Source of the DNA: Puia sp.
Lineage (GTDB): Bacteria > Bacteroidota > Bacteroidia > Chitinophagales > Chitinophagaceae
NCBI GenBank assembly: GCA_031292515.1
Contig: JARLGZ010000034.1
Span: 62,001 to 126,000 of the forward strand
Reading direction: 5' to 3'
Length of the DNA stretch: 64,000 nucleotides
Of this stretch, positions 36,215-46,233 are shown in pieces. Below the pieces are notes generated by a model. The model did not search any database. It had not been told where the DNA came from and worked only from the letters and a program-made list of their open reading frames with translations. Made by a program: the position numbers and the translations under genes. The first letter of the stretch is position 1. Each line of letters opens with the position of its first letter.

Positions 36215-37117
36215 CTATTCGCCGTCCAACACCAGGTACCTTTTCTTCCTGCTCATCAGCAATTCCATCACATCGGTCTTGGTACCCGTGAAAGGACCGG
36301 AAGATTCGATCTTCAGGCTGGCCATTGCGGCGGCGAATCGGCCGGCATCCTGTAACCCGGTGCCCTTTATACGCTGGTATAGATAACCCGCCATATAAGT
36401 ATCGCCGCATCCGGTCGCATCCACCACCGAAGTAGTGGGAATATAAGCGGGAATATCGTAGAATACACGGTCTTTGTAGATAACAGATCCCTTGCTGCCC
36501 AAGGTGATGATCACTTCCTTGACACCCCAATCCGACAAGATTCTCGCACTCGCCCGGACATCCTCGGTCCCCGTCAGGACGACCATCTCGGATTCATTCG
36601 CCTTTAAGATGTCCACATATCGCAAAGCATCCTTCTTCGCCGGCCAATCGATCGCTATGACATTCTTGTTGCTGACCTTCCGCAAATACCCCTGCACGTC
36701 CAGCGAAACCATTCCCCGTTCCGACAGGGTCCGGATCAACTCTACGGGGATATCGCCTGCCAGCAACGGGCCCAAATGGAAAATCCTCGCATCGATGCCC
36801 TGTAACTGCTCGGCCGTGAAGGGATCGGCTTCCTGTAATACACGTTGTGTGCGATGATCCTGCTTCTCTGTATAGATATTTTCAAAATATACGGTATGTG
36901 CGCTGGGCAGGGCATTCACCTCGATCCCCCTGGCGATGAGCTCGGAAACGATATACCGCTCGGACTGGCCCAAAGAGGTGACCAGATTGTATTTCACATC
37001 CATGTTGCGGATGGCGTTGGAGAAATAATAAGAGGTCCCCCCCGCCATATGGACAACCGATTTGGTGGTGACTACCTTGTCTAACGTGATATGCCCTACA
37101 CAACAAATATCGTACAT
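36215..37117 (-). CDS. PfkB-family sugar kinase
   Basis: The protein has 300 residues of ribokinase-like fold. Family features: MAGGTSYYFSNAIRNMD at the start (the GG of the sugar-binding motif), LKANESEM, and VVDATGCGDTYMAGYLYQR near residue 231, where DATGCGDT holds the catalytic base D239 and the anion hole. Residues 10-25 and the small lid differ from ribokinase, so the substrate is not clear. The nearest genes give no help: an NHL surface protein is upstream, and a 400-bp gap is downstream. The true ribokinase of this window is at 62271. Confidence 0.82.
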   Translation of the reverse strand: MYDICCVGHITLDKVVTTKSVVHMAGGTSYYFSNAIRNMDVKYNLVTSLGQSERYIVSELIARGIEVNALPSAHTVYFENIYTEKQDHRTQRVLQEADPFTAEQLQGIDARIFHLGPLLAGDIPVELIRTLSERGMVSLDVQGYLRKVSNKNVIAIDWPAKKDALRYVDILKANESEMVVLTGTEDVRASARILSDWGVKEVIITLGSKGSVIYKDRVFYDIPAYIPTTSVVDATGCGDTYMAGYLYQRIKGTGLQDAGRFAAAMASLKIESSGPFTGTKTDVMELLMSRKKRYLVLDGE

Positions 37118-37535
37118 GTGAAATTTTTTTATACTCGGTATTTTAATTGATAATCAAGGTTTTCCACCGATTGGTCCAGGCAATTGGCAAATATAGCCAA
37201 TCGAAGCCTATGTGAAACACCCGACCACATTAAAATGTTTATAAAACCGGGCTGATTCTCCTATGCCTCTACTGTATTATAAATACTCTAAAGCATTATA
37301 AATATAAGAATCGATTCCCATTTTGAGCATTTTATTCCCCTGCTCACCCTCTTTCCCGCCTCCCGGAGCCGCACACTTTCCCCAATAGGCCTTGTATTAT
37401 CCGGATAGCGGCCCGGGATTACCGAAAGGACAGCGGTTTTTCATCTGGCACCATATTGCGTATGATATAGTGTAGACACAGATAAAACAAGCGCATTTAA
37501 AACAAGCGCATTATTTACTCTTAAAACAGCACACA
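37118..37535. other. Gene-free gap with a 15-bp tandem duplication
   Basis: No gene or structured RNA is apparent. It is AT-rich on the left (promoter side of the PfkB gene) and holds a direct repeat, AAAACAAGCGCATTT at 37484-37498 and AAAACAAGCGCATTA at 37499-37513, 23 bp before the small membrane protein start. I see no clear TAnnTTTG element for either gene. Confidence 0.5.
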
Positions 37536-37685
37536 ATGGGAAACCTGCTATATACCATCGCAGTCATATTGATCATCTTCTGGGCAATTGGCTTTTTTGG
37601 CTATCATGCCGGCGGCATTATCCACATTCTTTTGGTCATTGCTGTCATCGCAATCCTGCTAAAAGTCATTCGCAACGTGAATTGA
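37536..37685 (+). CDS. Lmo0937-family small membrane protein
   Basis: This 49-residue protein is almost all hydrophobic: MGNLLYTIAVILIIFWAIGFF, then GYHAGGIIHILLVIAVIAILLKVIRN. The two-helix pattern and the IGFFGYHAGGIIHILL core are diagnostic of the Lmo0937 family. Its members are small inner-membrane proteins, often induced by stress, with no known activity. It is too short for most ORF cut-offs. A second small membrane protein of similar style (DUF1328) is at 51340. Confidence 0.9.
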   Translation: MGNLLYTIAVILIIFWAIGFFGYHAGGIIHILLVIAVIAILLKVIRNVN

Positions 37686-37729
37686 CAAAGAAATTGAAAA
37701 AATACCGGTTAAAGGAATGCGGATCGGAA

Positions 37730-38299
37730 CTACTTCCTCTTTTCCTGATCCCTCTCGATATTGTCCCTAAGCCTGTCTTCAAGCTCATTTTTCATATCCA
37801 GCAACTCTCTGGACACATCGTTCAATTCCGTTCCGTCTTCCGGAGCGCCCTTGGAGCGAGACCTCCAGACACTCTCCTTGTCAGCCATCCCGCTAAGCCG
37901 GCTGTAATACTTTTGAATCACCTTCAACTCATCCTCGCTCATACTCTCCACGTTCACCAGCCGGTTACTCGCGAACTCGTGGGCGGCCAGCAACTCGTTC
38001 AGCTTTAGCTGGATCGCGAGAGAATCCTTGTTTTGAGATTTCTGAATGAGGAAGACCATGAGAAACGTAATGACGGAGGTGCCCGTATTGATGACCAATT
38101 CCCAGTTTTGCGAGTAGTGGAAAATCCTCCCGGCCAGCGCCCAGACGATGACCAGCCCCAATGCAGATATGAAAGCGCCCGTGCTCCCGGCAGCCTTCGT
38201 AACCCTGGCGGAAAAACCATCTACGAAATCCCTCGCACGCTTGCCGTATGGAACGCTGTTCCGTATCTGCCCCTTTTTATTCTCCCGATCCGTTTTCAT
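37730..38299 (-). CDS. Low-affinity iron permease family protein
   Basis: The N-terminal half matches the family: RARDFVDGFSARVTKAAGSTGAFISALGLVIVWALAGRIFHYSQNWELVINTGTSVITFLMVFLIQKSQNKDSLAIQLKLNELL. There are two transmembrane helices, then the conserved polar stretch with QNKDS and a long charged C-terminal helix (ERDQEKRK at the end). Family members are called low-affinity iron transporters on the basis of a yeast homologue, but in bacteria the role is not established. It converges with the small membrane protein gene, 44 bp apart. Confidence 0.85.
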   Translation of the reverse strand: MKTDRENKKGQIRNSVPYGKRARDFVDGFSARVTKAAGSTGAFISALGLVIVWALAGRIFHYSQNWELVINTGTSVITFLMVFLIQKSQNKDSLAIQLKLNELLAAHEFASNRLVNVESMSEDELKVIQKYYSRLSGMADKESVWRSRSKGAPEDGTELNDVSRELLDMKNELEDRLRDNIERDQEKRK

Positions 38300-38425
38300 A
38301 GATTTCGTGTTGACATGATCGACAGCTCCCGCTCAATTCTTCCCGCTTGACTGCGCGCCCGCTTTGACACCGACGACCGGCCCACTCAGTCGACCGTCCT
38401 GTCATACAAGCCAGATCCATGCCAT

Positions 38426-39934
38426 TCATAAGCCGTGAACCCACACAGACACCGATCCGGGGCTAACATGAAAAGTTCCCCAGCCTTCCGCATTGACCGT
38501 GACCTCCGCCGGATGCCTTTGCAAATAATCCCGGAAGACCTTTCCCGCATGCCGTTTCCCGATTTCCATATCTTTGAAACCCTCTTCCCCATTACTCAAC
38601 AGTACAGCGCACCCGCTCCCCGCGCGATCTTCGCCTCCCTCCAGAGTCCAGCCTACACAATTGGGATGATCGAAATAATCCCTCTGCTGCCCATAGACGA
38701 ATCGGTCCCTCGCCGCCAACAGTTTATCGAGGTTTTCGCATTTGTCCAGGAAGATCTCCTGGTCGCTGCCGTCCTTGCCCTTGCCCCGATAGTGCGCTCC
38801 GTAAAGATCGGGATAGAAGACGCAGGGATAGCCTCCCTCGCGCAAAAGGATCAACGCATACGCCAGGGGTTTAAACCAGGCTTCAACAGGGGCTTCCAGC
38901 GATTCGAGCGGTTGCGTATCATGGTTGTCAATGACCGTCACGGCAACAGAGGGGTTGGCCTGCACCAGGCTGTTGCTCAGGATAGCACTCAGGTCATAGT
39001 CCTTCCCTTTATTGGAAGCCTCAAAAAAATTGTGATGTAAAGAGGAGTCGAATAGCGAAGTCTTGCCACCGGTGACATCGATCGTTCGCAGCAGCAGATC
39101 CAGCCGCCCCGGCGCCCAGTACTCGCTCACCACGAACAGGTCCGGTTTTATACTCTTCATGTGATCGACCCATTCACTGACAAAGCCGGGAGGTATGTGC
39201 TTGATGGCATCCATCCGAAATCCGTCGACGCCTGTTTCTTTCAGATACCACTCCCCCCATTTCTTGCACTCTTCCCGGACGGCGGGATTCCTGAAATCTA
39301 TATCCGCGAACATCAGGTAGTCGAAATTCCCCTTCTCGTCATCGATGAGGTCCTCCCAGGTCTCCCCGTATTCGTTGAGGATCTTAAAGATGCCACTCTC
39401 TTTGAGGTCGTCCGCATAGTCGATCCCGCTGAAACAACGGAAATCCCATATGAACCGGGAATATTTCCCGTTCCGGCCCGGGAAAGTGAATTTTGTAAAA
39501 GCATCGATCTCAAAAGGCTCGCTGGTGAATTCTTTCCTGTTTTCGGGGTCCACCCGTCTCACCCGGATCCGCTCCTTCTCATCGGCGCCCCCCCTATGAT
39601 TCAGCACGACATCGGCATATACCTGGATCTTCCTGTCATGCAGCGTCTTTATAGCGTCGAGATACTCTTCCCTTGTCCCGAACTTGGTCCTGACCGCCCC
39701 TTTCTGGTCGAACTCTCCGAGATCGTACAGGTCATAAAGATCATACCCACTCCCGCTGCCACCCCCCATCCCCTTACAAGCCGGCGGAAGCCACACTGCG
39801 TTGACACCCAGGGAAGCCAGTTCTTCCGCCTTCTCCTGCACATGTTTCCATAAACTGCCGTCGGCGGGATAATACCAGTGAAAGAACTGGATCATAGTAC
39901 CATTTGTCATAATCTCGCGGGGTTTATTCGCCAT
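38426..39934 (-). CDS. Cytoplasmic alpha-amylase (GH13)
   Basis: The 502-residue protein has no signal peptide and follows the AmyS-like cytoplasmic amylase pattern. Region I is DVVLNHRGG (108-116), region II is DGFRMDAIKH with the nucleophile D242, region III is VVSEYW with the acid/base E271, and region IV is VIDNHDTQ with the transition-state aspartate D339. GSGYDLYDLYDLGEFDQKG near residue 61 is typical of the subfamily. It would release maltooligosaccharides from internal alpha-glucan (glycogen or maltodextrin). It stands alone, with neither glycogen nor maltose genes beside it. Confidence 0.93.
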   Translation of the reverse strand: MANKPREIMTNGTMIQFFHWYYPADGSLWKHVQEKAEELASLGVNAVWLPPACKGMGGGSGSGYDLYDLYDLGEFDQKGAVRTKFGTREEYLDAIKTLHDRKIQVYADVVLNHRGGADEKERIRVRRVDPENRKEFTSEPFEIDAFTKFTFPGRNGKYSRFIWDFRCFSGIDYADDLKESGIFKILNEYGETWEDLIDDEKGNFDYLMFADIDFRNPAVREECKKWGEWYLKETGVDGFRMDAIKHIPPGFVSEWVDHMKSIKPDLFVVSEYWAPGRLDLLLRTIDVTGGKTSLFDSSLHHNFFEASNKGKDYDLSAILSNSLVQANPSVAVTVIDNHDTQPLESLEAPVEAWFKPLAYALILLREGGYPCVFYPDLYGAHYRGKGKDGSDQEIFLDKCENLDKLLAARDRFVYGQQRDYFDHPNCVGWTLEGGEDRAGSGCAVLLSNGEEGFKDMEIGKRHAGKVFRDYLQRHPAEVTVNAEGWGTFHVSPGSVSVWVHGL

Positions 39935-40077
39935 TAATCCATTTTGATGCCAAACGCACCGGCTCGACCCCGGCTCAACTCCGGTTCCACTTTCAATACC
40001 GGCTGTGATGGCTCTTTTTACATCCGCCTGATATCTGCTTCCATTTACACCCGCTTGATTGTGGACCCGATCCTATC

Positions 40078-41877
40078 TCACTTCCGCTCCAGGATATACA
40101 CCGGTGTCAATTCGCTGTCGCGGGTTGCAGGGTTTAGAAATGGCAGGTCCAACGTCGATACATGAAAATATCCGCCCGTATAAACCAGGTCCAGGCCCGC
40201 ATGCGCTCCCAGCGAGTCCAACCCCTTCCGGTTTGTGAGGATATAAGAACCGGGAGCCAGCGCAAAAGGATCACTGGTATGCCGGTATAGATGATCAGTG
40301 TAGAAATCCAGCGCCCATTCTTCGTCCATCCGGTAAGGATACAGCCGCTCCGGGGAAATCCGGCGAATCCGCATTTCACGGATCACCACGGAACTCAACT
40401 GATAATCCAGCAACGCAGGATACACCCCCAGATCGAGGAAGAAATTGACGCCCACGACCGTATAAACAGTCAGCAGCAATAGTCCCGGACAACCGGCCTT
40501 CCACCGGCCTGTCATAGTCCGCGTCGCTTTTTCGCGTTCCTGCTTTATATCCGTTCGGATCTCTTTTTCGCGTTCATCCGCGTCTCTTTCATCCGCGTCT
40601 CTTTCATCCGCGTCGCCTTCATTCGCGCCCATCCGCGTCAACAACCAGACCCACCCCGCGGCGGCAGCCACCGCAGCTCCTTTCAGAAAAAAACCGATGG
40701 CAGGGAACGGCACAAACAGCAACAGCAACAAAGCAACCCATAAAAGCCCGAAAATGACGACATGGATAATGAACAGGAGCCGCCGCCCTTTCAACGGCGC
40801 CCTGAAAAAGAAGAGCCTGTAAAAAGCCTTTGCACTGATAATGGCAGCCAGCGGAAAAACCACGAATAGATAGTGCGGCAATTGGTAATGACTGAGACCC
40901 AGCGCACAATAGGTGACCAGGAAGCCGCCCGTGGTAATCCACTCCTCCTGCATCGACAGTTCCCACCTGTTCCTGAATAAGTGACGGATATCCGACACCA
41001 GCCCGATCACGAAAAAAAGGATCCAGGGAAGGAAGCTCCAGAGCATATTCTGAAAAAGAAAAAAGAATGAATCGTTTTCATGCCATTGACTCTCCCCGGT
41101 CACCCGGCCAAAACTCTGGGTCCAGAAAAAGAAACGCAGACCGGATCGGATCGGTTGGCCGTTTATCACCTTGCCCGGATGCAAATCATATTGCTCATAC
41201 AGCCCGATACACATCGGCAGGAGCAGAACGGCTATCAAAAAAATCATGGGAATGAGCTCCCACCGAAGAAAGGAACGCCAGGATCGCTGCAGCAAAAAAT
41301 GAGGTCCGAAACAAAACACCGGTACCATGAGTGCGATCGGCCCCTTCGTCATCATCCCTCCCGCGATCGCTACGGCGGCAAGACACCAATGTCTCCATGA
41401 CCGGGTACGATACCAGGCAGCCAGTTGCCAGAGCGAGAAGGTGACCCAACCCATCAGCATCGTGTCTGTCCTGACATCGTGGTTGATCAGGAACAAGGCC
41501 TGACAACTGGCGAGTATCACGGCGCTCAATAACGCGATCTCCCGCCGGTAAAACTCCGATGCCAGACGGAAGGTGCTGTAAATAGCCAAAAGCCCGAAAA
41601 GAAGCGACGGCAGGCGATAGGCCCAGCCGGACACACCGAATAACTTCATGCTGAAGGCACTCAGCCAAAACAACATCGGCGGCTTGTCGAGATAGTCATG
41701 CCCCCGGTCAAATACCTGCAGGTAATGACCGCTTCTCATCATCTCCCGGCTGATATTGGCATATTGCACGGCATCTATCTCCATCAGCGGAATATGCCAA
41801 CCGCATAGATACACTCCGACACAAGCCCCGATCATCGCCATACCGGCCCGTATAAATCCGCGATCGTTTTTTTGCAT
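40078..41877 (-). CDS. GT39-family glycosyltransferase (ArnT/PMT type), multi-spanning
   Basis: The 599-residue protein has about 12 hydrophobic spans. The first periplasmic loop holds IPLMEIDAVQYANISREMMRSGHY, with E33 and D35 in the place of the GT39 catalytic acidic pair, and YLDKPPMLFWLSAFSMKLFG, a hallmark of ArnT-like enzymes. They move a sugar from a polyprenyl phosphate to lipid A, protein or another lipid in the periplasm. A hydrophilic insertion between the last membrane segments (about residues 422-460) contains a DADER triplet repeat. The acceptor is unknown. It is monocistronic. Confidence 0.85.
   Translation of the reverse strand: MQKNDRGFIRAGMAMIGACVGVYLCGWHIPLMEIDAVQYANISREMMRSGHYLQVFDRGHDYLDKPPMLFWLSAFSMKLFGVSGWAYRLPSLLFGLLAIYSTFRLASEFYRREIALLSAVILASCQALFLINHDVRTDTMLMGWVTFSLWQLAAWYRTRSWRHWCLAAVAIAGGMMTKGPIALMVPVFCFGPHFLLQRSWRSFLRWELIPMIFLIAVLLLPMCIGLYEQYDLHPGKVINGQPIRSGLRFFFWTQSFGRVTGESQWHENDSFFFLFQNMLWSFLPWILFFVIGLVSDIRHLFRNRWELSMQEEWITTGGFLVTYCALGLSHYQLPHYLFVVFPLAAIISAKAFYRLFFFRAPLKGRRLLFIIHVVIFGLLWVALLLLLFVPFPAIGFFLKGAAVAAAAGWVWLLTRMGANEGDADERDADERDADEREKEIRTDIKQEREKATRTMTGRWKAGCPGLLLLTVYTVVGVNFFLDLGVYPALLDYQLSSVVIREMRIRRISPERLYPYRMDEEWALDFYTDHLYRHTSDPFALAPGSYILTNRKGLDSLGAHAGLDLVYTGGYFHVSTLDLPFLNPATRDSELTPVYILERK
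40565..40630. repeat. 15-bp in-frame repeat inside the GT39 gene
   Basis: Copies of GCGTCTCTTTCATCC (on the plus strand), with variants at each end, lie head to tail. Fifteen bases keep frame and encode the triplet DADER-DADER-DADER in a loop of the transferase. Copy number could vary without breaking the protein. Confidence 0.85.
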
Positions 41878-41973
41878 GGGCCAAAATACGGAAAAGCCGC
41901 TGTTTCCCTTCGCTAACTAAATGTTATGTGTTTAAGTGTGGAAGAATCTCCTCAATTTGCCGCCTGGCTGATT

Positions 41974-42357
41974 TTACTTTATCACCGCCTTTCTTATTTC
42001 GTTCACCACCTCATGCAGCCCGTCCAGCGTATTGGGCTTTATCAGGTATTTATTGGCACCATTTTTATAAGAGTAGTCCATATCCTCCTTGGCCGAAGAG
42101 GTCGTTAAAATGATGAGCGGGATATCTTTGAAAAGGGGATCCGATTTGATTTCCAGCATCACTTCCCTGCCGTGGATTTTCGGAAGATTGAAATCCAGGA
42201 TAATGACATCGGGAAGAGCACGGTGACTCTTTATATATTCCACGGCAGCGCTTCCGTCATTGGCGATATCCATTTCATAGGATATATTTTGTGCGGATAA
42301 GACGTCCTGCAAAAGTTCGATGTCGTCAGGATCATCCTCGATTAACAACATTCTCAT
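41974..42357 (-). CDS. Single-domain response regulator (CheY-like)
   Basis: Starting at the ATG at 42357 the protein has 127 residues: MRMLLIEDDPDD with acidic residues E7-D9, the phosphoacceptor D55 in VIILDFNLPK, T85/T86 in ILTTSS and the conserved lysine K107 in YLIKP. It has no output domain. It is divergent from the CheB/CheR hybrid kinase at 42436, 78 bp away, so the two likely form one signalling pair sharing a promoter region. The longer in-frame extension upstream is antisense to the kinase gene and not credible. Confidence 0.92.
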   Translation of the reverse strand: MRMLLIEDDPDDIELLQDVLSAQNISYEMDIANDGSAAVEYIKSHRALPDVIILDFNLPKIHGREVMLEIKSDPLFKDIPLIILTTSSAKEDMDYSYKNGANKYLIKPNTLDGLHEVVNEIRKAVIK

Positions 42358-42435
42358 TGTTGAAAAGGGGGGTAAGTAATAAAAGTAATAAAAAACGACA
42401 GTTGTACGGCTAAGGTAGAGATTAATCGTCTTAAA

Positions 42436-45400
42436 ATGAATAATAAGACCAAAGACACCATAGAAAATGACCAGCCCGGGAACAATTATATTGTAGGAAT
42501 CGGCGCCTCCGCCGGCGGCCTGGAAGCCATCAACGAATTTTTTGACAACATGCCCGTTCCGACGGGATTCTCCTTTGTAATCGTCCAGCATCTGTCTCCC
42601 GATCACAAGAGCCTGATGGGGGAGCTGCTCTCTAAACACACCGAGATGCCCGTCTTTCAGGCAGCCGAAGACATGATGCTAAAACCCGACAGCATCTATC
42701 TCATCCCGACCGGGAAGACCATCACCCTGAAACAAGGCAGACTCCGGCTCGAAGATAAAAAAAGAGACCAGCAGCCCAACAATGCCATCGATATTTTTTT
42801 TGAATCTTTAGCCATCGACAAGGCCGAAAAATCGGTCGCCATTATCCTCTCCGGTACCGGAACCGACGGGACACGGGGAATTCAGTCCATAAAAAGCCGG
42901 GGCGGGACCGTCCTCGTTCAGGACCCCTCCAGCGCGCAATTCGACGGGATGCCGAACAGCGCGATATCCTCCGGCTATGTCGACCTCATCCTGTCCCCCG
43001 ATATGATGGCCGAAGAACTCCTGGAATTTATAAAAGAGGCCCCGCTGATAAAATCTTTTAATGCGCTGAATAAACAGGAGGAAGCCGCGCTCCTCGACAT
43101 ACTGGAACTCGTCTATAGGAATACCGGTCACGATTTTTCCAATTATAAACGGCCCACGATCACCAGGAGGCTGGCCAAAAGGATTGCGGAGAAAAATATA
43201 AAATCCCTCCCGGATTATTACAACTACCTGGGGACCTGCCCCGACGAGATAGAAATATTATGCAAGGAATTCCTCCTCCATGTGACACGCTTCTTCCGCG
43301 ACGAAGAAGCCTGCAATACCCTGCAATCCATCGTCATACCCGACATCGTCCTGAAAAGGGGAACGGGAGACCCCGTAAAAGTATGGACCGTGGCCTGCAG
43401 CACCGGTGAAGAAGCCTACTCTCTCGCCATCCTGTTCGACGAATGTCTCCCGAGACTGAACAAACCCGGTACGGAAGTGAAAATCTTCGCATCGGACATC
43501 TCCCAGGACGTCATCGACTTTGCCTCACGCGGAGTTTACACGGAGGAGCAGCTGAAGGGAGTATCGGCGGATCGATTAAAACGATACTTTATAAAGGACT
43601 CCAATAGCTACCGGGTAATTCCGGCTATCCGGAAAATGATCGTCTTTGCAAGACATGATGTGCTGAAAGACCCTCCCTTCAGCAAGATCGACCTGATAAC
43701 CTGCCGGAATATGCTGATATACATGAACCCGCTTCTCCAAAAGGGAGTCATGCAAAAATTCCACTTTTCCATCAACGATGACGGGTACCTCTTCCTGGGA
43801 CCCAGTGAAAACATCAGCATCCTGAAAGATGTCATGGTGGAGGTGGACAAAAAATGGAAGATTTTCAAATGCGTCAGCAAGACCAAAGTAGCAGACCTCG
43901 AATCCTTCTCCAATCCATCCGAAAGAATCTTGCAGACCGGCTCCTTTACCCTCTCAAAATCGAAAAACGCGCTGAATTGCCTGCCTGATATATTTAAGGA
44001 CACCTTATTGGAAGAATACGATTATGCGGGGATCTTTATAGACAAGGACTTCGAAGTCAAACAAGCGATGGGCAGTTTCAAAAAATTCCTGGAATTCCCC
44101 GAAGGCTCTTTCAATTTCAACCTGTTGAAACTGGTCCCCCAGGATCTCTCCATCGCTCTTAGCACCGGGATCAGAAAGGCCATGAAGGACAAAGAGAGGG
44201 TCGTACAAAGGAATGTGGCCATCAAAGACGGCAAGTCTTCCAGGTATGTGACCCTCATTATAAAACCCTACCTCACCCAGAAGACCTATCTCCAGCCATT
44301 CGTTTTTATCATCCTGAAAGAAGAAGACCCGCTGCCCGGAAGACCCGCCCCGGCACCCCTTACCCGGGAAGGATACACCACCGAAAGGATCGAAGAACTG
44401 GAACAGGAATTGAGCAACACCAGGGAGAACCTCCAGGCATTGATCGAAGAAGTCGAATCGGCCAACGAAGAGCTCCAATCCAGCAACGAAGAAATAGTCT
44501 CGTCGAATGAAGAACTGCAAAGCACCAACGAAGAACTCCAATCCCTCAACGAAGAGCTTCATACCGTCAACAGCGAGCACCAGCTGAAGATAAAAGAGCT
44601 CATGGACATGAACGACGACATGAACAATTACTTCACGAATACGGATATAGGCCAGATCCTGTTAGACCGGAAGATGATCATCAGGAAATTTACGCCGGTC
44701 GCTACCAAACAGGTGAACCTCATCACCAGCGACATCGGCCGATCGATCCTCGATATCTCCACCAATATGAAAGACCTGAACTTTATCAACGATATAAAAT
44801 CCGTGATCCGGAAAGGAGAGGGCCTGGAAAAAGAGATCTCCATGGACCAGGACCGGATCTACCTCATGCGCATTGCCCCCTATGTCCGGCAGAACAAAAC
44901 GATCGACGGCGTCGTCATCAGCTTTATAGACATTACGGATTCCAGGAAGCTGAACAATATTTTGGAAGCCGTGCTGAACAGCTCCAGTAATGGGATCCTG
45001 GCCCTTAAAACCATCCGGAATGAGAATGGTGTCATCACCGATTTCAAATTCGTATCCGCGAACCGGGCGTCGGAACAACTACTGGACCTGGAGGACGGAA
45101 TCGTTCACCGCAACCTGGCGGACATTTTCGGCGACATCGACCCGAAAACCTTTGAAATCTACCGCCGCGTAGTGGAATCCGACCAGGCTGCCTCCCTCGA
45201 ATTATTTTACAAACGGACGTCCCGCTGGTTTGATATTACAGCCGTAAAAATGATGGACGGTCTTGTAATCACCTTTAGCGATATCACCGAAAAAAAGATC
45301 AGCTCCGAAAGGATACAAAAAGGATACGACGACCTGAAAATCACATCCAGACAATTGGAGATCTCGAATTACAAATTGCAGCAGTCCAACCTGGATCTGC

Positions 45401-46083
45401 TCCAGTTTGCCTCGGTAGCCTCTCATGACCTGAAAGAGCCATTACGAAAAATACAGGTCTTCGGCAACCTGCTGAAAGATCGCATCAAAGAAGGGCTGGA
45501 CCCCCAGGCCGAAATCTATCTGAACAAGGTGATTCATTCCTCCAACAGGATGCAAACACTGATCGACAATATCCTGATACTATCCCGCCTGTCCAGGGTA
45601 GACACGAAGCTCTCCCCGGTCGACCTGAATGAAGTGGTCAGGCAAATCATCGATGACCTGGAGATCAGCATCCGTGATAAAGGAGTGGAAATCAACGTCA
45701 ACCCGCTGCCGGCAGTAAAAGGCATTACCGGCCAGATGCACCAGCTCTTTCAAAATCTGATCAGCAACGCCATCAAATTCAACCAGGGGAACCCGGTCAT
45801 TACAATATGGGCCGAGCCTGCCACGATGGCCCTCCGGGAAGAATACAACATCAGCGCAAAAGACTATACGACGATCCATATCCGCGACAACGGTATCGGC
45901 TTCGACCAGCGCTTCAGCCAGAAGATCTTCGCCATCTTCCAAAGGCTGGACCCGACGCATTACCAGGGCACCGGTATCGGTTTGACCATCGTCAAAAAGA
46001 TCGTCGAAAATCATAAAGGATATATAAAGGCTTTGGGGAAACCCGGAGAAGGAGCCCACTTTATCCTGGTGCTGCCGGTTTAG
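42436..46083 (+). CDS. CheB-CheR-PAS-histidine kinase fusion protein
   Basis: The 1215-residue protein is built from left to right as CheB methylesterase (GIGASAGGLE with S25, QHLSPDH with H52, GTGTDGTRG with D144), CheR methyltransferase (NYKRPTITRRLAKRI near 228 and VWTVACSTGEEAYSLAI near 317), a PAS-like region, a long coiled coil (LQSSNEEIVSSNEELQST, about 665-725), a second and third PAS, and a kinase core: ASVASHDLKEPLRK with H997, then N, G1 (DNGIGF, near 1150) and G2 boxes. There is no membrane segment. CheB/CheR fusions with kinases are widespread and their signal is unknown; the divergent CheY-like gene is its probable partner. Confidence 0.95.
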   Translation: MNNKTKDTIENDQPGNNYIVGIGASAGGLEAINEFFDNMPVPTGFSFVIVQHLSPDHKSLMGELLSKHTEMPVFQAAEDMMLKPDSIYLIPTGKTITLKQGRLRLEDKKRDQQPNNAIDIFFESLAIDKAEKSVAIILSGTGTDGTRGIQSIKSRGGTVLVQDPSSAQFDGMPNSAISSGYVDLILSPDMMAEELLEFIKEAPLIKSFNALNKQEEAALLDILELVYRNTGHDFSNYKRPTITRRLAKRIAEKNIKSLPDYYNYLGTCPDEIEILCKEFLLHVTRFFRDEEACNTLQSIVIPDIVLKRGTGDPVKVWTVACSTGEEAYSLAILFDECLPRLNKPGTEVKIFASDISQDVIDFASRGVYTEEQLKGVSADRLKRYFIKDSNSYRVIPAIRKMIVFARHDVLKDPPFSKIDLITCRNMLIYMNPLLQKGVMQKFHFSINDDGYLFLGPSENISILKDVMVEVDKKWKIFKCVSKTKVADLESFSNPSERILQTGSFTLSKSKNALNCLPDIFKDTLLEEYDYAGIFIDKDFEVKQAMGSFKKFLEFPEGSFNFNLLKLVPQDLSIALSTGIRKAMKDKERVVQRNVAIKDGKSSRYVTLIIKPYLTQKTYLQPFVFIILKEEDPLPGRPAPAPLTREGYTTERIEELEQELSNTRENLQALIEEVESANEELQSSNEEIVSSNEELQSTNEELQSLNEELHTVNSEHQLKIKELMDMNDDMNNYFTNTDIGQILLDRKMIIRKFTPVATKQVNLITSDIGRSILDISTNMKDLNFINDIKSVIRKGEGLEKEISMDQDRIYLMRIAPYVRQNKTIDGVVISFIDITDSRKLNNILEAVLNSSSNGILALKTIRNENGVITDFKFVSANRASEQLLDLEDGIVHRNLADIFGDIDPKTFEIYRRVVESDQAASLELFYKRTSRWFDITAVKMMDGLVITFSDITEKKISSERIQKGYDDLKITSRQLEISNYKLQQSNLDLLQFASVASHDLKEPLRKIQVFGNLLKDRIKEGLDPQAEIYLNKVIHSSNRMQTLIDNILILSRLSRVDTKLSPVDLNEVVRQIIDDLEISIRDKGVEINVNPLPAVKGITGQMHQLFQNLISNAIKFNQGNPVITIWAEPATMALREEYNISAKDYTTIHIRDNGIGFDQRFSQKIFAIFQRLDPTHYQGTGIGLTIVKKIVENHKGYIKALGKPGEGAHFILVLPV

Positions 46084-46207
46084 ATCCCAAGGTCTGCAGA
46101 ATCTTCCACCGCGTCTTTTACGGTTTCCCGCGGTCCTCTGCCTGTCATAATTTCCCGCACCCCCCTCTATGGGTTGACCGGTCGGGGCAACAGTCGCCTA
46201 TATTCTC

Positions 46208-46215
46208 TATTTTTG
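46208..46215 (+). promoter_or_regulatory. -7 element for the HMA-AraC regulator
   Basis: TATTTTTG is an exact TAnnTTTG match, 18 bp upstream of the GTG start at 46234. No TTTG lies at the usual spacing upstream. It points to a short leader. Confidence 0.5.
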
Positions 46216-46233
46216 CTGGTTAAATGATATTTA

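Noticed and set aside
36215-37117. PfkB gene as a second ribokinase
   Set aside because: It has the family's DATGCGDT site but not the ribokinase sugar-binding pattern seen at 62271, so I left the substrate open.
46223-46233. ATG at 46223 as start of the HMA-AraC gene
   Set aside because: It is in a different frame; GTG at 46234 begins the HMA domain.
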